Assembly: GCF_900142785.1 (NCBI RefSeq)
Contig: NZ_FRCD01000002.1
Location: 186,001 to 250,000, forward strand
Origin: Chryseobacterium carnipullorum
GTDB lineage: Bacteria > Bacteroidota > Bacteroidia > Flavobacteriales > Weeksellaceae
DNA: 64,000 nt
Reading direction: 5' to 3'
The notes below the pieces were generated by a model that saw only the letters and a program-made list of their open reading frames with translations, did no database searches and was not told the origin of the DNA. Below, piece after piece: positions 28,801 through 36,026 of the stretch. Made by a program: the position numbers and the translations under genes. Each line of letters begins with the position of its first letter. Position 1 is the stretch's first letter.

Positions 28801-30330
28801 TTTCCCTTCCTTATATTGTTTTGTCAAGGCCTTAACCTGTTGAACAGCATCATCCAATTTCACTTCGGTAATTCCAACATTCATTTCAGCTTCAGCGAAC
28901 TTCTTCATCTTTTCAGCTCTCACAGCCACTTCCGCTTGAGCCATCGCCATTTTTTGCATGTTCCGAATCAGATTTTCAAATGCATAGCTTAGCCGCTCTG
29001 TTGCTTTAAATTGATTATCTAAGGTTCCCACAAAGGTGGAGTCTAAATCAATTAGTTTTTTGTACGCCTGCTCCCTTTGCTGCAATGAAGAATATTCGCT
29101 TTTGATAACATAAATTAATTGCTGAATAGCTGCTCTCGTCTCAATGACTCCCTGGCTAAAGTTTTCATTGTATTGCTGCATTACCTGGTCCTGCACCTTT
29201 TGTGCGGTGGTAGCCTCCTCTACAACTCCCAGCAACATACCTATCTCCTTTCTGTAGTTGTATGTAACCGCGATTAAAGCCGCTATGACTGTAGCTAAAA
29301 GAACATAGGGATTTCTCAAAGATGCTGCATTTAACGCTTCCTGAGCAACAGTTGTTCCTTGGATTATCTTGATCAAATTTGCGAAACCTTGTATGACTGC
29401 CGGTGTAGCAACTCTTGTCTGTAAGACACTTGTTAAAATTAAAGCCGCCTTATAAGATCCGTAAATTTCCACTAGAGTTAATAAAGCTTTTCCTACTTCC
29501 TGATAATGCTCTATTAAGTACGCAAGACCCTTTATTCCATCAGCTAGAGCCCCCTCTTGACTTTGTCCTATTTTATTTAACATCTGATCCCAAGTGTCCC
29601 CTAGGTTTGAAATGAGACCGGAAAGCGATTGTGATTGCTTTTCCATAAGATTGAAAAACATTCCTCCTTCGTTGGTCATTGAAAACAGAACGTCTTTGAC
29701 ATCCTTAAATCCTATTTTCCCGGCTGAAACCATTGCCGATATCTCAGCAGTTGTCTTATTGAATTTTTTAGCTAATTCCGCAACCATTGGTATCCCGGCT
29801 TCTGTAAACTGACGAAGGTCATCACCCATCAATTTGCCTTTTGCTTTTACTTGGCCATAAACGAGGTTAATTCTGGAAAGAGGAATAGAGAGGCCTGCAG
29901 CAATGTTTCCCATTCTGGTTAAAGTATCAACAACTTCATTTGCTGGAACCTGAAAGGCGAGCAACTGTTTTGCTCCTGATGATACGTCTTGTAGCGAAAA
30001 GGGTGTTTTTGCCGCAAGATCAACCATTTGTCCCATCAGTGCTTTTGCGTCTCCTGCATTACCTAGCATTGTAGAAAATGCTATCTCTGTTTTCTGGAAC
30101 TCTCCCCGGACGTTTATAAGTTCAGTTACAAAGCTTTTAATCGCGCCAATGGAAAAATAGCTCGCAATTCCTATAGAAAGATTCTTAAAAGCAGAATCCA
30201 TTTGCCCTGTCTGCTGGACTGTTGTCTGAGTGAGCCCTAATATATCTCGGCGCATAGAGTCGATGTCTCTACGAAATTGTGTAGTGTCTATAGATGCACC
30301 GAAATGCAGAGCTCCCTGACTTGTGTTCAT
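25810..30330 (-). CDS. Phage tail tape measure protein
   Basis: At 1506 residues this is by far the largest gene of element A. The N-terminal 200 residues carry the tape measure domain pattern (FQKTEIAFSTMLGNAGDAKALMGQMVDLAAKTPFS, FTEAGIPMVAEL). Long coiled-coil-like stretches follow (about residues 370-900), and hydrophobic segments occur near 340-350 and around 1160-1190 (WITAIISIIYTVIKAIVSLFSWIAG), as expected for a protein that sets tail length and is ejected through the host membrane. No capsid, portal, terminase, tube, sheath or baseplate gene is recognised around it, which is unusual. It may alter a helper phage's tails or be a remnant. The reading frame is intact. Confidence 0.9.
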   Translation of the reverse strand: MNTSQGALHFGASIDTTQFRRDIDSMRRDILGLTQTTVQQTGQMDSAFKNLSIGIASYFSIGAIKSFVTELINVRGEFQKTEIAFSTMLGNAGDAKALMGQMVDLAAKTPFSLQDVSSGAKQLLAFQVPANEVVDTLTRMGNIAAGLSIPLSRINLVYGQVKAKGKLMGDDLRQFTEAGIPMVAELAKKFNKTTAEISAMVSAGKIGFKDVKDVLFSMTNEGGMFFNLMEKQSQSLSGLISNLGDTWDQMLNKIGQSQEGALADGIKGLAYLIEHYQEVGKALLTLVEIYGSYKAALILTSVLQTRVATPAVIQGFANLIKIIQGTTVAQEALNAASLRNPYVLLATVIAALIAVTYNYRKEIGMLLGVVEEATTAQKVQDQVMQQYNENFSQGVIETRAAIQQLIYVIKSEYSSLQQREQAYKKLIDLDSTFVGTLDNQFKATERLSYAFENLIRNMQKMAMAQAEVAVRAEKMKKFAEAEMNVGITEVKLDDAVQQVKALTKQYKEGKITKDQYFKGLDKTNASELNVSLLEQKKSLVDIKKEKEFIQKLDQKEISNLLKGNEILKAQIRGGKVKGKILTPEGKKDLEAQLKNNENILKVRFSVEPEIKVDPAAVKSWAQGIKDQISALEEELNAPGTSQARYYAIQDKIDQLNELLNPKKEKKAKKDNRQLAEIIPLGSLKELERRARLYQDALESVENGLVKLRKLDKYGNDKDKKGNPYLTGEVISVEELKNRMRANKAQVDALRKELSISSFDEEMQETERQWKVRYKMAAYYGEESAKAMFPKLKGESYYSDINERFKALNGKKTSGVDMTDEELDNWGKLKDILSSLNGTKDPFTSFTESLEKDLIKFDKASDKIEYLNKKLYKLTDEEISKGYKAEIFTQLNNINKDMEQSYDGLLKEHKSYADRRVQIEYDATEAIKKINSDQKLTPEQQKTYSNSISKKSKEEISQNAVEELTQSKAWMSLYGNIDELTAYQMQALLKELEAKKDNLSKVLIPIDFGVLLRNFRDVKAKISDENPFLGLFNSLQDLFASFGAQSQQAGEQAFAGFEKATEGIRGTLKAAKGVISTLTPAREYMSDTANDAIDTIDQVATMGMAMLQAIDGTVKAVKKALDKASWSNWITAIISIIYTVIKAIVSLFSWIAGNKTKKINRDIKNWQRVVDELKNSYQELQKVIEKTAGEEQLSRQRELITNLQEQQRILSTMRSKEGQKKKADQDKIARYSQEINEINQQIQQIVDDFQLSVTTVDFKDLSKQLAEALVNAFGQGEDAAKSFDKVWDDVMRNAVSNALRIKILEPKIQEMVDKLYSSMGYGGGGSQAQKDAVKSFEAQIAEIDKRLQSSNGLSSLTLNSIRSGLVEKLKQIQAQISANSMSGAFDGLTKEEREAIKAMGTNAMQQYMDALKQYEELFGASAENAQGLKGDIKGITEKTAGALEGQFNAVRINIAAVLKIMQGNQTVSNAQTALLSQIEINTRRLHNMDKTLSEMNSKIKPGLAGIP

Positions 30331-30420
30331 TGTTTTGGTTTAATCATGCCGTTTTCACGTGCATGGGTTTCTGTACATACTTTTATTTTTTTTTAAGGGT
30401 TAGAAATTATTTTTGATACT

Positions 30421-30458
30421 AACCATTGCCATAGTCAACCATGGCAATGGTTTTTTAT
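30421..30458 (+). terminator. Strong hairpin with T run on the plus strand
   Basis: A perfect 12-bp stem (AACCATTGCCAT and its complement, 8-base loop) is followed by TTTTTTATTT on the plus strand. Both flanking genes are on the minus strand, so it is either a barrier to antisense transcription or a feature of the leader of the tape measure message. Confidence 0.6.
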
Positions 30459-30683
30459 TTAATTAAGCTGACAGTTTGTCGGTGGGCTAATGTATTTTGC
30501 TTTTAATCTTCTGTTTAATACATTGTTTTTTGCTCTGTTCCATTTAAACCATGTTTCGAGAGTCGGGGCTTGATTTCCGTCAATTAAATTTGCTAATTCA
30601 TTAAGTTCTTTTATCGAAAGTTGATTTAAAATCAGTCTCCTTGTTTCCGGATCATTAAGAGGATTGTTTTGATTTATGCTCAT
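30459..30683 (-). CDS. Small hypothetical protein
   Basis: Seventy-four residues; a helical protein with LSIKELNELANLIDGNQAPT and a basic C-terminal half (KWNRAKNNVLNRRLKAKY). It lies 13 bases after the primase gene on the same strand. A DNA-binding role is possible from the charge pattern only. Confidence 0.5.
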   Translation of the reverse strand: MSINQNNPLNDPETRRLILNQLSIKELNELANLIDGNQAPTLETWFKWNRAKNNVLNRRLKAKYISPPTNCQLN

Positions 30684-30696
30684 TTTTAATTATTGT

Positions 30697-31824
30697 TTAA
30701 AATGGTGATGAATTGGACAGGAAATAATATCCCGCCTTTGAATAGTCAATGATTTGTTTTACCTGCATTGTTAAGATTAAATCTTTTCCGGCCTGATCTC
30801 CCAAGCCTTTAATTTCACTCAGCGAAAACAGCAATTCTCTTTCGGTTCTGCTTTCATATTCTGGAATAAGATTTCTTGCTAATTTTTCTAATTCTTCTGT
30901 CTCGGTTGAAAGTGACGATTTGATACGCTGTAATTCTGGAACCTCAACCGGCGCATTTTTGCGCTCGTTTACTTTTTCTGGGTTTTTCTTTTCCTGAATT
31001 TGCTGCAGTACAACATCGGCAATATCAAAACCTTTCGGGAATCCTTGATTTTCTAGCTTATCGGAAATAGTAATATTAAATCCTGTCTCATTCAATCGGC
31101 TTGAAACCTCATTCCATAATGTTTCACCAACATCAGGAAAGGCGACAACTTTTTTACCTGCTAATGGCTGTAAAACTTCATATTTGAAATTTCCTTTTCC
31201 ACCGGTGGCGAGCCATAAATATTCCTTATCAACCAAACTCATTATAATAGCTGTTTTTTCGCTCTCAACTATTGCAATAGGCTTTTTATTGGTTGGTAGT
31301 AAATGAAGACCGAAAAGGCATTGTTTGTGATTGAATTCCTTCTGTTTTAGGATTGTGTGAATGTTTGTAAAGTGGTTAAAGGGTTCTTTTACTCGTTTTC
31401 CTGATTTATGATCGTAAAGCATTACTTTTCCGTAACGTACACGTTGTAAATCATCCACTTGCCAGAATATTGTTGCGCCGTCCCAATGTTTAGAACTTCC
31501 TACGTTGTACATTTTCGTGTTTTGGTCCACAATTGCACTTTCAAATATTGATTTCAGGAATAAGACAAATTTATTTTTATCATTCTTGAAAGTCTTTTGC
31601 AGCATTTCTGCCGGATGGTAATCAGTTGGCTTCGGAGGTTGAAGATTTGGAGTGTATGGCTTTTTCTCTGCACTGTCGAAAAACTTATCACAAGAATGAC
31701 AATATCCTTTATTAGGATCATCCGCAAGCGGTGCACATTTTCCGTCTTTGTTGTTATGTTGGCCACAATAACACATCGGGGTTAATTTGGCTCTTTGGGT
31801 AGATGGTGCGAATTTAGTTTCCAT
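30697..31824 (-). CDS. Toprim-type primase-like protein with N-terminal zinc finger
   Basis: A 375-residue protein. A CHC2-like zinc site is visible near the N-terminus (CYCGQH ... GYCHSC), and a toprim-like centre contains IAIVESEKTAIIMSL and the acidic strand VVAFPDVGE. The pattern matches DUF6371 / toprim primases of Bacteroidota phages and islands. It probably primes element DNA replication with the adjacent D5/P4-type helicase 14 bases upstream on the same strand. The C-terminal 100 residues are helical and may bind the partner. Confidence 0.75.
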   Translation of the reverse strand: METKFAPSTQRAKLTPMCYCGQHNNKDGKCAPLADDPNKGYCHSCDKFFDSAEKKPYTPNLQPPKPTDYHPAEMLQKTFKNDKNKFVLFLKSIFESAIVDQNTKMYNVGSSKHWDGATIFWQVDDLQRVRYGKVMLYDHKSGKRVKEPFNHFTNIHTILKQKEFNHKQCLFGLHLLPTNKKPIAIVESEKTAIIMSLVDKEYLWLATGGKGNFKYEVLQPLAGKKVVAFPDVGETLWNEVSSRLNETGFNITISDKLENQGFPKGFDIADVVLQQIQEKKNPEKVNERKNAPVEVPELQRIKSSLSTETEELEKLARNLIPEYESRTERELLFSLSEIKGLGDQAGKDLILTMQVKQIIDYSKAGYYFLSNSSPF

Positions 31825-31838
31825 AATAGAAAGGTTTT

Positions 31839-33329
31839 TTATTTAGATACATCATCTACATAGACAACATTACCGATTGATCTTCTTTCGGTTTCAAACC
31901 CCACCATTCTCAAACGATCAGCAAATGTTTTTGCTGACAGTACACGGTTTCCGTTTTCTTCTGAAAACTCCTTGAATGCCTTGTACAAATCTTTCAAAGG
32001 CTCCGGACGTGTGCCAGGCTTTAAATAGTTCTCCAGTATGAACATTTGGACCGGATCGGATTGCGTACGGTATTCGTTTAGGGTTTGTTTTATTTCTTCC
32101 GATGGTGTGAACTCTTTATTTACCAAAAGTGATGTTAATCCTTTTAAAGCCCAATTCAAAACTCCTGAAAGTTCCCTGTTGATTATTTTTTTAGACAATT
32201 CAGGATCTTGATTTTCCTCTGAAATTGTTTTGTCAAAATGAATGATAAGAAATCTTCTGAAGAATGCGTTTGTCTGTTCACCAACTAGAAAGCCATTAGT
32301 ATTAAACATCAATTTTGCATAATTCTTTACCGTGATCGGATCTCCGTAAGGTAGTCGCGCCTCGATCGGCTCCCCGCTGGCAAGTTGTTTGAAAATAGCC
32401 GCTTCAATATTGTTATTGATTTCACTCGAATAATTAAGGAGCTTATTTGCTATTTTAGCTCTATAGTACCCGTTTTCATTCGTTAATGATGATAAAGAAA
32501 AATTACTCACGTTGTGATCTCCTAGCAACGCTGTAACAATGTCAAAAAACACTGATTTCCCGTTCGCTCCTGTTCCATAGCAAAGCAATACTTTTTCCAA
32601 TTTTAAGCCGCTTCCATGTCTCATGAAAATATAACCTAAATACTCACTGATAACAGTTTGCTTTTGCTTACTAAGAACCTCATCCAGAAAACTATTGAAT
32701 AAAGGTGCAACTGCTGTGGGGTCGTAACAGAAGGGGAGTACATAAGTTAGAAAATCCTTTGGCTGATGTTCTCTAAGATTTACGCCTTTCTCTGAAATTT
32801 CTAGTGTGCCATTCTGAAGATTGATTAAAACAGATTCCGTTTTTGTTTCTGGTTTTGGTAAATAAGCCACAGAAAAGAATTGCTGAAGCATTTTTTTACG
32901 AAAATCAAAATAAGAAGCGTCATATTTAGGAACCCCAAGGACCTTTGCGCAGTCGCCTAGGAACCTTTCAAGCTCGTTATCTTCCAGGCTTTGCCAATAC
33001 ACTCCGTTGTATGTGTAAACTATATTATTATGAAGGCAAAAATCTAGTTTTAAAGTTTCGGCTAGCTGTAATATTTTTTCAGTAGCGATCACAATATAAT
33101 TTTTTTGCTGAAGCTTGAATTTTGAAAGTTTTTCTGATATCTTACTTTTTTCTTCCTCGCTATCTGCTTGATTGTATTGTTTACGCAACTCAATGACGGA
33201 CGGGTGAACCTCAGCGATGAAATCTGCTGGCTGTAGCGACTTTTTTACATTATTTAATACTTCGGTTTGATCAAGTTCTTTTGCAGCCTGGATCACCGGC
33301 TTTATTAAATCTAAAACAGGTAAACTCAT
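31839..33329 (-). CDS. Phage/plasmid primase-helicase, D5/P4 family
   Basis: A 496-residue SF3 helicase of the phage P4 alpha / poxvirus D5 type. A D5_N-like region precedes Walker A in LCYGTGANGKSVF; the ASGEPIEARLPYGD and KLMFNTNGF segments match the family core. It is expected to unwind the element's replication origin with the neighbouring primase. It overlaps the upstream 33326 gene by 4 bases, giving tight coupling. A C-terminal winged-helix-like region (KTFADRLRMVGFETERR) is present. Confidence 0.88.
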   Translation of the reverse strand: MSLPVLDLIKPVIQAAKELDQTEVLNNVKKSLQPADFIAEVHPSVIELRKQYNQADSEEEKSKISEKLSKFKLQQKNYIVIATEKILQLAETLKLDFCLHNNIVYTYNGVYWQSLEDNELERFLGDCAKVLGVPKYDASYFDFRKKMLQQFFSVAYLPKPETKTESVLINLQNGTLEISEKGVNLREHQPKDFLTYVLPFCYDPTAVAPLFNSFLDEVLSKQKQTVISEYLGYIFMRHGSGLKLEKVLLCYGTGANGKSVFFDIVTALLGDHNVSNFSLSSLTNENGYYRAKIANKLLNYSSEINNNIEAAIFKQLASGEPIEARLPYGDPITVKNYAKLMFNTNGFLVGEQTNAFFRRFLIIHFDKTISEENQDPELSKKIINRELSGVLNWALKGLTSLLVNKEFTPSEEIKQTLNEYRTQSDPVQMFILENYLKPGTRPEPLKDLYKAFKEFSEENGNRVLSAKTFADRLRMVGFETERRSIGNVVYVDDVSK

Positions 33330-33592
33330 GATCTTAAAGTGTTAATTATTTCCGGATTTGTTGTTAAATATTCAGCTCTGTGATTCGTTACTCTACAGAT
33401 CGATTTAAAACACGCTTTCAACTTTCCGGCGTTTTCTAATTGTCTTTTGTATCTAGTAAGGTTCTTTTGAGGTATATTTAGTGCTTTTGATGCCATTGAG
33501 CATGTAACTGTATGCTTGATCAAATACTCAAAAAACAGCTTTTTCTGATTTTGAAAATATTCTTTTTCCATTGCAATAAGATTTTGCAACAA
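33326..33592 (-). CDS. Small HTH-like protein upstream of the helicase gene
   Basis: Up to 88 residues; the ATG for MEKEYFQNQ at 33571 is also possible. The segment VTCSMASKALNIPQKNLTRYKRQLE reads as a helix-turn-helix, and the protein resembles small winged-HTH helpers found before D5 helicases. Its 3' end overlaps the helicase start by 4 bases. Its start region overlaps the plus-strand promoter of the putative small RNA at 33583-33614. Confidence 0.6.
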   Translation of the reverse strand: MLQNLIAMEKEYFQNQKKLFFEYLIKHTVTCSMASKALNIPQKNLTRYKRQLENAGKLKACFKSICRVTNHRAEYLTTNPEIINTLRS

Positions 33593-33614
33593 AGAGAAAT
33601 AAACGTTATATTTG
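33583..33614 (+). promoter_or_regulatory. Near-consensus promoter pointing away from the replication genes
   Basis: TTTG (33583-33586), a 20-base spacer and TATATTTG (33607-33614) match the Bacteroidota -33/-7 pattern on the plus strand. No protein gene follows on that strand; a terminator lies only about 30 bases downstream. Confidence 0.65.
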
Positions 33615-33621
33615 CGTTAGT

Positions 33622-33675
33622 CTTCTACTCTTAACACATACTCCCGCTTGCTCCAATTTGCTGCGGGTTTTTTAT
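33622..33675 (+). ncRNA. Candidate very short RNA (promoter-terminator unit)
   Basis: Transcription from the promoter at 33583-33614 would start near 33621 and meet a rho-independent terminator, stem CCCGC (33643-33647) / GCGGG (33663-33667) followed by TTTTTTAT, giving an RNA of about 50 nt. The stretch has no protein frame. It lies between the HTH-like gene and the 3' end of the excisionase-like gene. Function unknown; control of replication or integrase expression is a guess. Confidence 0.45.
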
Positions 33676-33968
33676 TTATTTAAAGGGACAATTCTCTCCA
33701 TGATCTCGGAGTATTTGTAGTAACGTCTTTTTTCAAGACCGTATGACAAGACAACGCCGTCCTTCTCCCATTTGTACAATGTTGAACGGTTCACACCTAA
33801 AAGTGCACAAGTTTCCTCAATTGTAAGGATCTCTTTTTGCGTAGGTCTTGAGTTTTGCTCAAATGACTTTTGAAAGTCTGAGATTTGTTGAGCAAGTTTT
33901 TTTTGATTTTCCTGTACTTGCAAAAGAAGTGAAGGCATCGTTTCAAATGATGGTTTTTCTGCTACCAT
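33672..33968 (-). CDS. Helix-turn-helix excisionase-like protein
   Basis: A 98-residue protein with a coiled-coil-like N-terminus and the MerR/excisionase HTH pattern LTIEETCALLGVNRSTLYKWEKDG followed by the wing YGLEKRRYYKYSEI. Such proteins bend DNA at attachment sites and push tyrosine recombinases toward excision. It lies about 470 bases downstream of the integrase on the same strand. Confidence 0.75.
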   Translation of the reverse strand: MVAEKPSFETMPSLLLQVQENQKKLAQQISDFQKSFEQNSRPTQKEILTIEETCALLGVNRSTLYKWEKDGVVLSYGLEKRRYYKYSEIMERIVPLNK

Positions 33969-34441
33969 GATCGTGATTTTAAGTTAAATATTAAAATTCA
34001 TCCGACCGGTTACGAAAACTTTCCTTAATTTTGAAAACAAATTCTAAATGCCTGCAAGCGTGAATTTACTATCAAAATAGGAGAGCTCGAAACCATTCGG
34101 GCTTTTTTTGTGTTAAAGTATTACTTTAAGTAAGGCTCTGTAATAAGCTGACATAAAAGTGCATTCGTTTAACTAAGACAAAAGTACATTCAATGAATCA
34201 TTCTTGCAATAGTTTTATTGATTAAATTATCTATTCTATAATAAAAACGATTTTTAAACCACATTTAATTACATCATGCAATACAAAACAATAGTTATAA
34301 TCTTTTGATTCAGTCAAAATAAGATTCTTTAATTTGGAAATTCAAATTCTCTACAATTTGGCGGGAAGTCTGAAGATCAACAAGTTGCGCTTTGTTTATG
34401 TAGTTAGTGTAGGAAATGAAGCCGTAAAAACATCTTTTTTT
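33969..34441. other. Non-coding region between integrase and excisionase genes
   Basis: No gene is visible. A hairpin at 34085-34104, AGCTCGAA / TTCGGGCT with a T run behind it on the plus strand, looks like a terminator although no plus-strand gene precedes it. The rest is AT-rich and unremarkable; the promoter of the excisionase gene should be here. Confidence 0.5.
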
Positions 34442-35737
34442 TTACTCATAACCTGAATTTTTAAATTTTGCTTTGGTCATTTCCGCCATTTCAAGTGAAT
34501 TTAATTTATTATAAACCTCAACCATCTTTTCCCGAGTATGTCCGGTTATCTTTCTGATTGAATCCAGATCAACATTATTTATAAAAAGAGACACAAAGGT
34601 TCTTCTTCCAACATGGCTTGTTATTACATCATGTTTCGGGAAATAGCCTATAATCTTTCGGTAAACGGTTTTATTATTCACTTGCACTGGCTGCCTATAT
34701 TTCGGAGCATAAACCATTTCATTTATTTTCGCTTTTTCACATACCAATTTTATGTAATCATTATATTTCTGATGGCTAATCTTTCTGGGGAAATTACCGC
34801 CTCTTTTATTTAATATCTTTTCTACTTCCTTAAAAAGTGGTATTGTGATTTTGGAACCGGTTTTCTCCTGGGTAATTGGCAGGAACTTATTATTATTTTC
34901 GTCTGTGATAATCTTCTCAAAAGTAAATTCCATTAAATCAGAAACTCTCTGAGCAGTCCAACAACTTATAAGCAGCCAATCTCTTGCATTATCTAAATAA
35001 TCTGTCTCAAACTGTACTTTCCTGATTTCTTCGAGTTCCTCCCATGTCAAATACGGATCATCCGGATCAGTAGTGTTGAGGTTTGGAAAATCTTTTGTCA
35101 ATTCCCAATAATCAGGATCTTCAGAAACTTTTATCTTTTTCCTTTTTGCATATTTCCAAAAGTCTTTTATATTTCCCAGACTTTTACGAATGTATGATCT
35201 TTGATATTTTTTCTTATCGAGGTAATCACCAAAATCATTTTTAAATCGATCATCAATATCCTGAATCCTTAATTTTGGATTGAAGCCAGAAACTAAATTC
35301 CGAGTTCTTTTATAAACCTTTTTTGTGCTGTCAGCGATTCCGATATTCATTAAGCAGTAATAATCAACAAAGTCGGCAAAATCGGTCGGGACCGTATTCT
35401 TTGAAGCTGAGGCATTAAAGAATTCCCCTAATTTGGTTTCGGTTAAAGAATCGGTATCAATAAGCATTGAGAAATATTCATTAAATGAAGCCTCAAAAGC
35501 ACTAAACCGCTGATTAAAATTTGCAACCTCATTTTGTTTCTGGATTTTCAAAGGATTAGAATTTTTCAATTTGTTTTCCTCTTCAGATAATTTCATTCTT
35601 TTATTATCCTTATTCCATCTGGTTTCCGAGATCTTAAATTCAGTCGGTTTGATAAGTTTTAAATCTTTACCGTGAGTAATAGAAATGTAAATCTTCTTTA
35701 CATCTTTTGTGCCTCGTAGAAAAAATGAATATGCCAT
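34442..35737 (-). CDS. Tyrosine recombinase (integrase) of element A
   Basis: A 431-residue site-specific recombinase of the Bacteroidota phage-integrase SAM-like type. The N-terminal beta domain begins MAYSFFLRG, a SAM-like core-binding domain covers about residues 100-200, and the catalytic domain shows Arg in TAQRVSDLMEF, His-x-x-Arg in HVGRRTFVS, His in ITGHT and the Tyr nucleophile in MVEVYNKL. It lies about 200 bases from the attachment core at 35935 and should catalyse insertion of element A at the ssrA 3' end. Element A's arm-type repeats lie just upstream of its start. Confidence 0.93.
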   Translation of the reverse strand: MAYSFFLRGTKDVKKIYISITHGKDLKLIKPTEFKISETRWNKDNKRMKLSEEENKLKNSNPLKIQKQNEVANFNQRFSAFEASFNEYFSMLIDTDSLTETKLGEFFNASASKNTVPTDFADFVDYYCLMNIGIADSTKKVYKRTRNLVSGFNPKLRIQDIDDRFKNDFGDYLDKKKYQRSYIRKSLGNIKDFWKYAKRKKIKVSEDPDYWELTKDFPNLNTTDPDDPYLTWEELEEIRKVQFETDYLDNARDWLLISCWTAQRVSDLMEFTFEKIITDENNNKFLPITQEKTGSKITIPLFKEVEKILNKRGGNFPRKISHQKYNDYIKLVCEKAKINEMVYAPKYRQPVQVNNKTVYRKIIGYFPKHDVITSHVGRRTFVSLFINNVDLDSIRKITGHTREKMVEVYNKLNSLEMAEMTKAKFKNSGYE

Positions 35738-35775
35738 ACTGCAATTATTTACTACAAAAATAAACTTTTATCTTA

Positions 35776-35796
35776 TTTGTAGTATCATTTGTAGTA
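35776..35796 (+). repeat. Arm-type repeat pair, right end of element A
   Basis: Two TTTGTAGTA copies start 12 bp apart, matching the pair at 19596-19616 in sequence, spacing and orientation. A reverse copy, ACTACAAA, lies nearby at about 35750. They are likely integrase arm-binding sites. Confidence 0.65.
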
Positions 35797-35895
35797 ATAA
35801 AAGACAACAATAATAAACATCATGCAACAATATACAATAATGAAACCCTCATTGATAAAGGCTTAGAGTGTTGTTTTGAAAAGTGAAAGGCAATA

Positions 35896-35923
35896 AAAAA
35901 GCCACTTGCGGGAAGTGGCTTTG
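35896..35923. terminator. Terminator next to the middle attachment core
   Basis: AAAGCCACTT / AAGTGGCTTT forms a 10-bp stem with a 5-base loop. The A run on its left gives a good T tail on the minus strand, so it would end ssrA transcription in a state where only element A is inserted. Confidence 0.75.
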
Positions 35924-35934
35924 TTGTGTGGGTT

Positions 35935-35947
35935 GTGGAGTTGGAGG
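35935..35947. repeat. Middle attachment core shared by elements A and B
   Basis: GTGGAGTTGGAGG is identical to the first 13 bases of the left core, and the preceding TT is also shared with the left core. Beyond it the sequence (ATATC) differs from ssrA. It is the junction between the two elements. Confidence 0.75.
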
Positions 35948-35997
35948 ATATCAAATCATCTCATACTATCAATGTGTTACGTTTAAATTTAAACCTT

Positions 35998-36020
35998 GCT
36001 ACCACTGTTGCTACCACAAA
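35998..36020 (+). repeat. Arm-type repeat pair, left end of element B
   Basis: Two GCTACCAC copies start 12 bp apart with TGTT between them. The right end has GCACCCAC twice at the same period and orientation (61843-61865), with 17 of 23 aligned bases identical. Confidence 0.6.
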
Positions 36021-36026
36021 TAGAAT

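Larger units (their letters stand above)
19543..35947. mobile_element. Integrative element A, satellite-like, in the ssrA locus
   Basis: About 16.4 kb bounded by two copies of the tmRNA 3'-end core. It contains a tyrosine integrase at the right end, an excisionase-like HTH protein, a two-protein primase/helicase module, an XRE repressor with a divergent operon, small paralogous proteins, an ASCH protein and a phage tape measure protein. Paired TTTGTAGTA repeats with a 12-bp period lie inside both ends. No capsid, portal, terminase, lysis or conjugation gene is seen. It is best read as a satellite-like or reduced phage-derived island; whether it can excise is not known from sequence. Confidence 0.8.

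Noticed and set aside
19543..35947. Element A as a complete prophage
   Set aside because: Apart from the tape measure protein no structural, packaging or lysis genes could be recognised in 16 kb.
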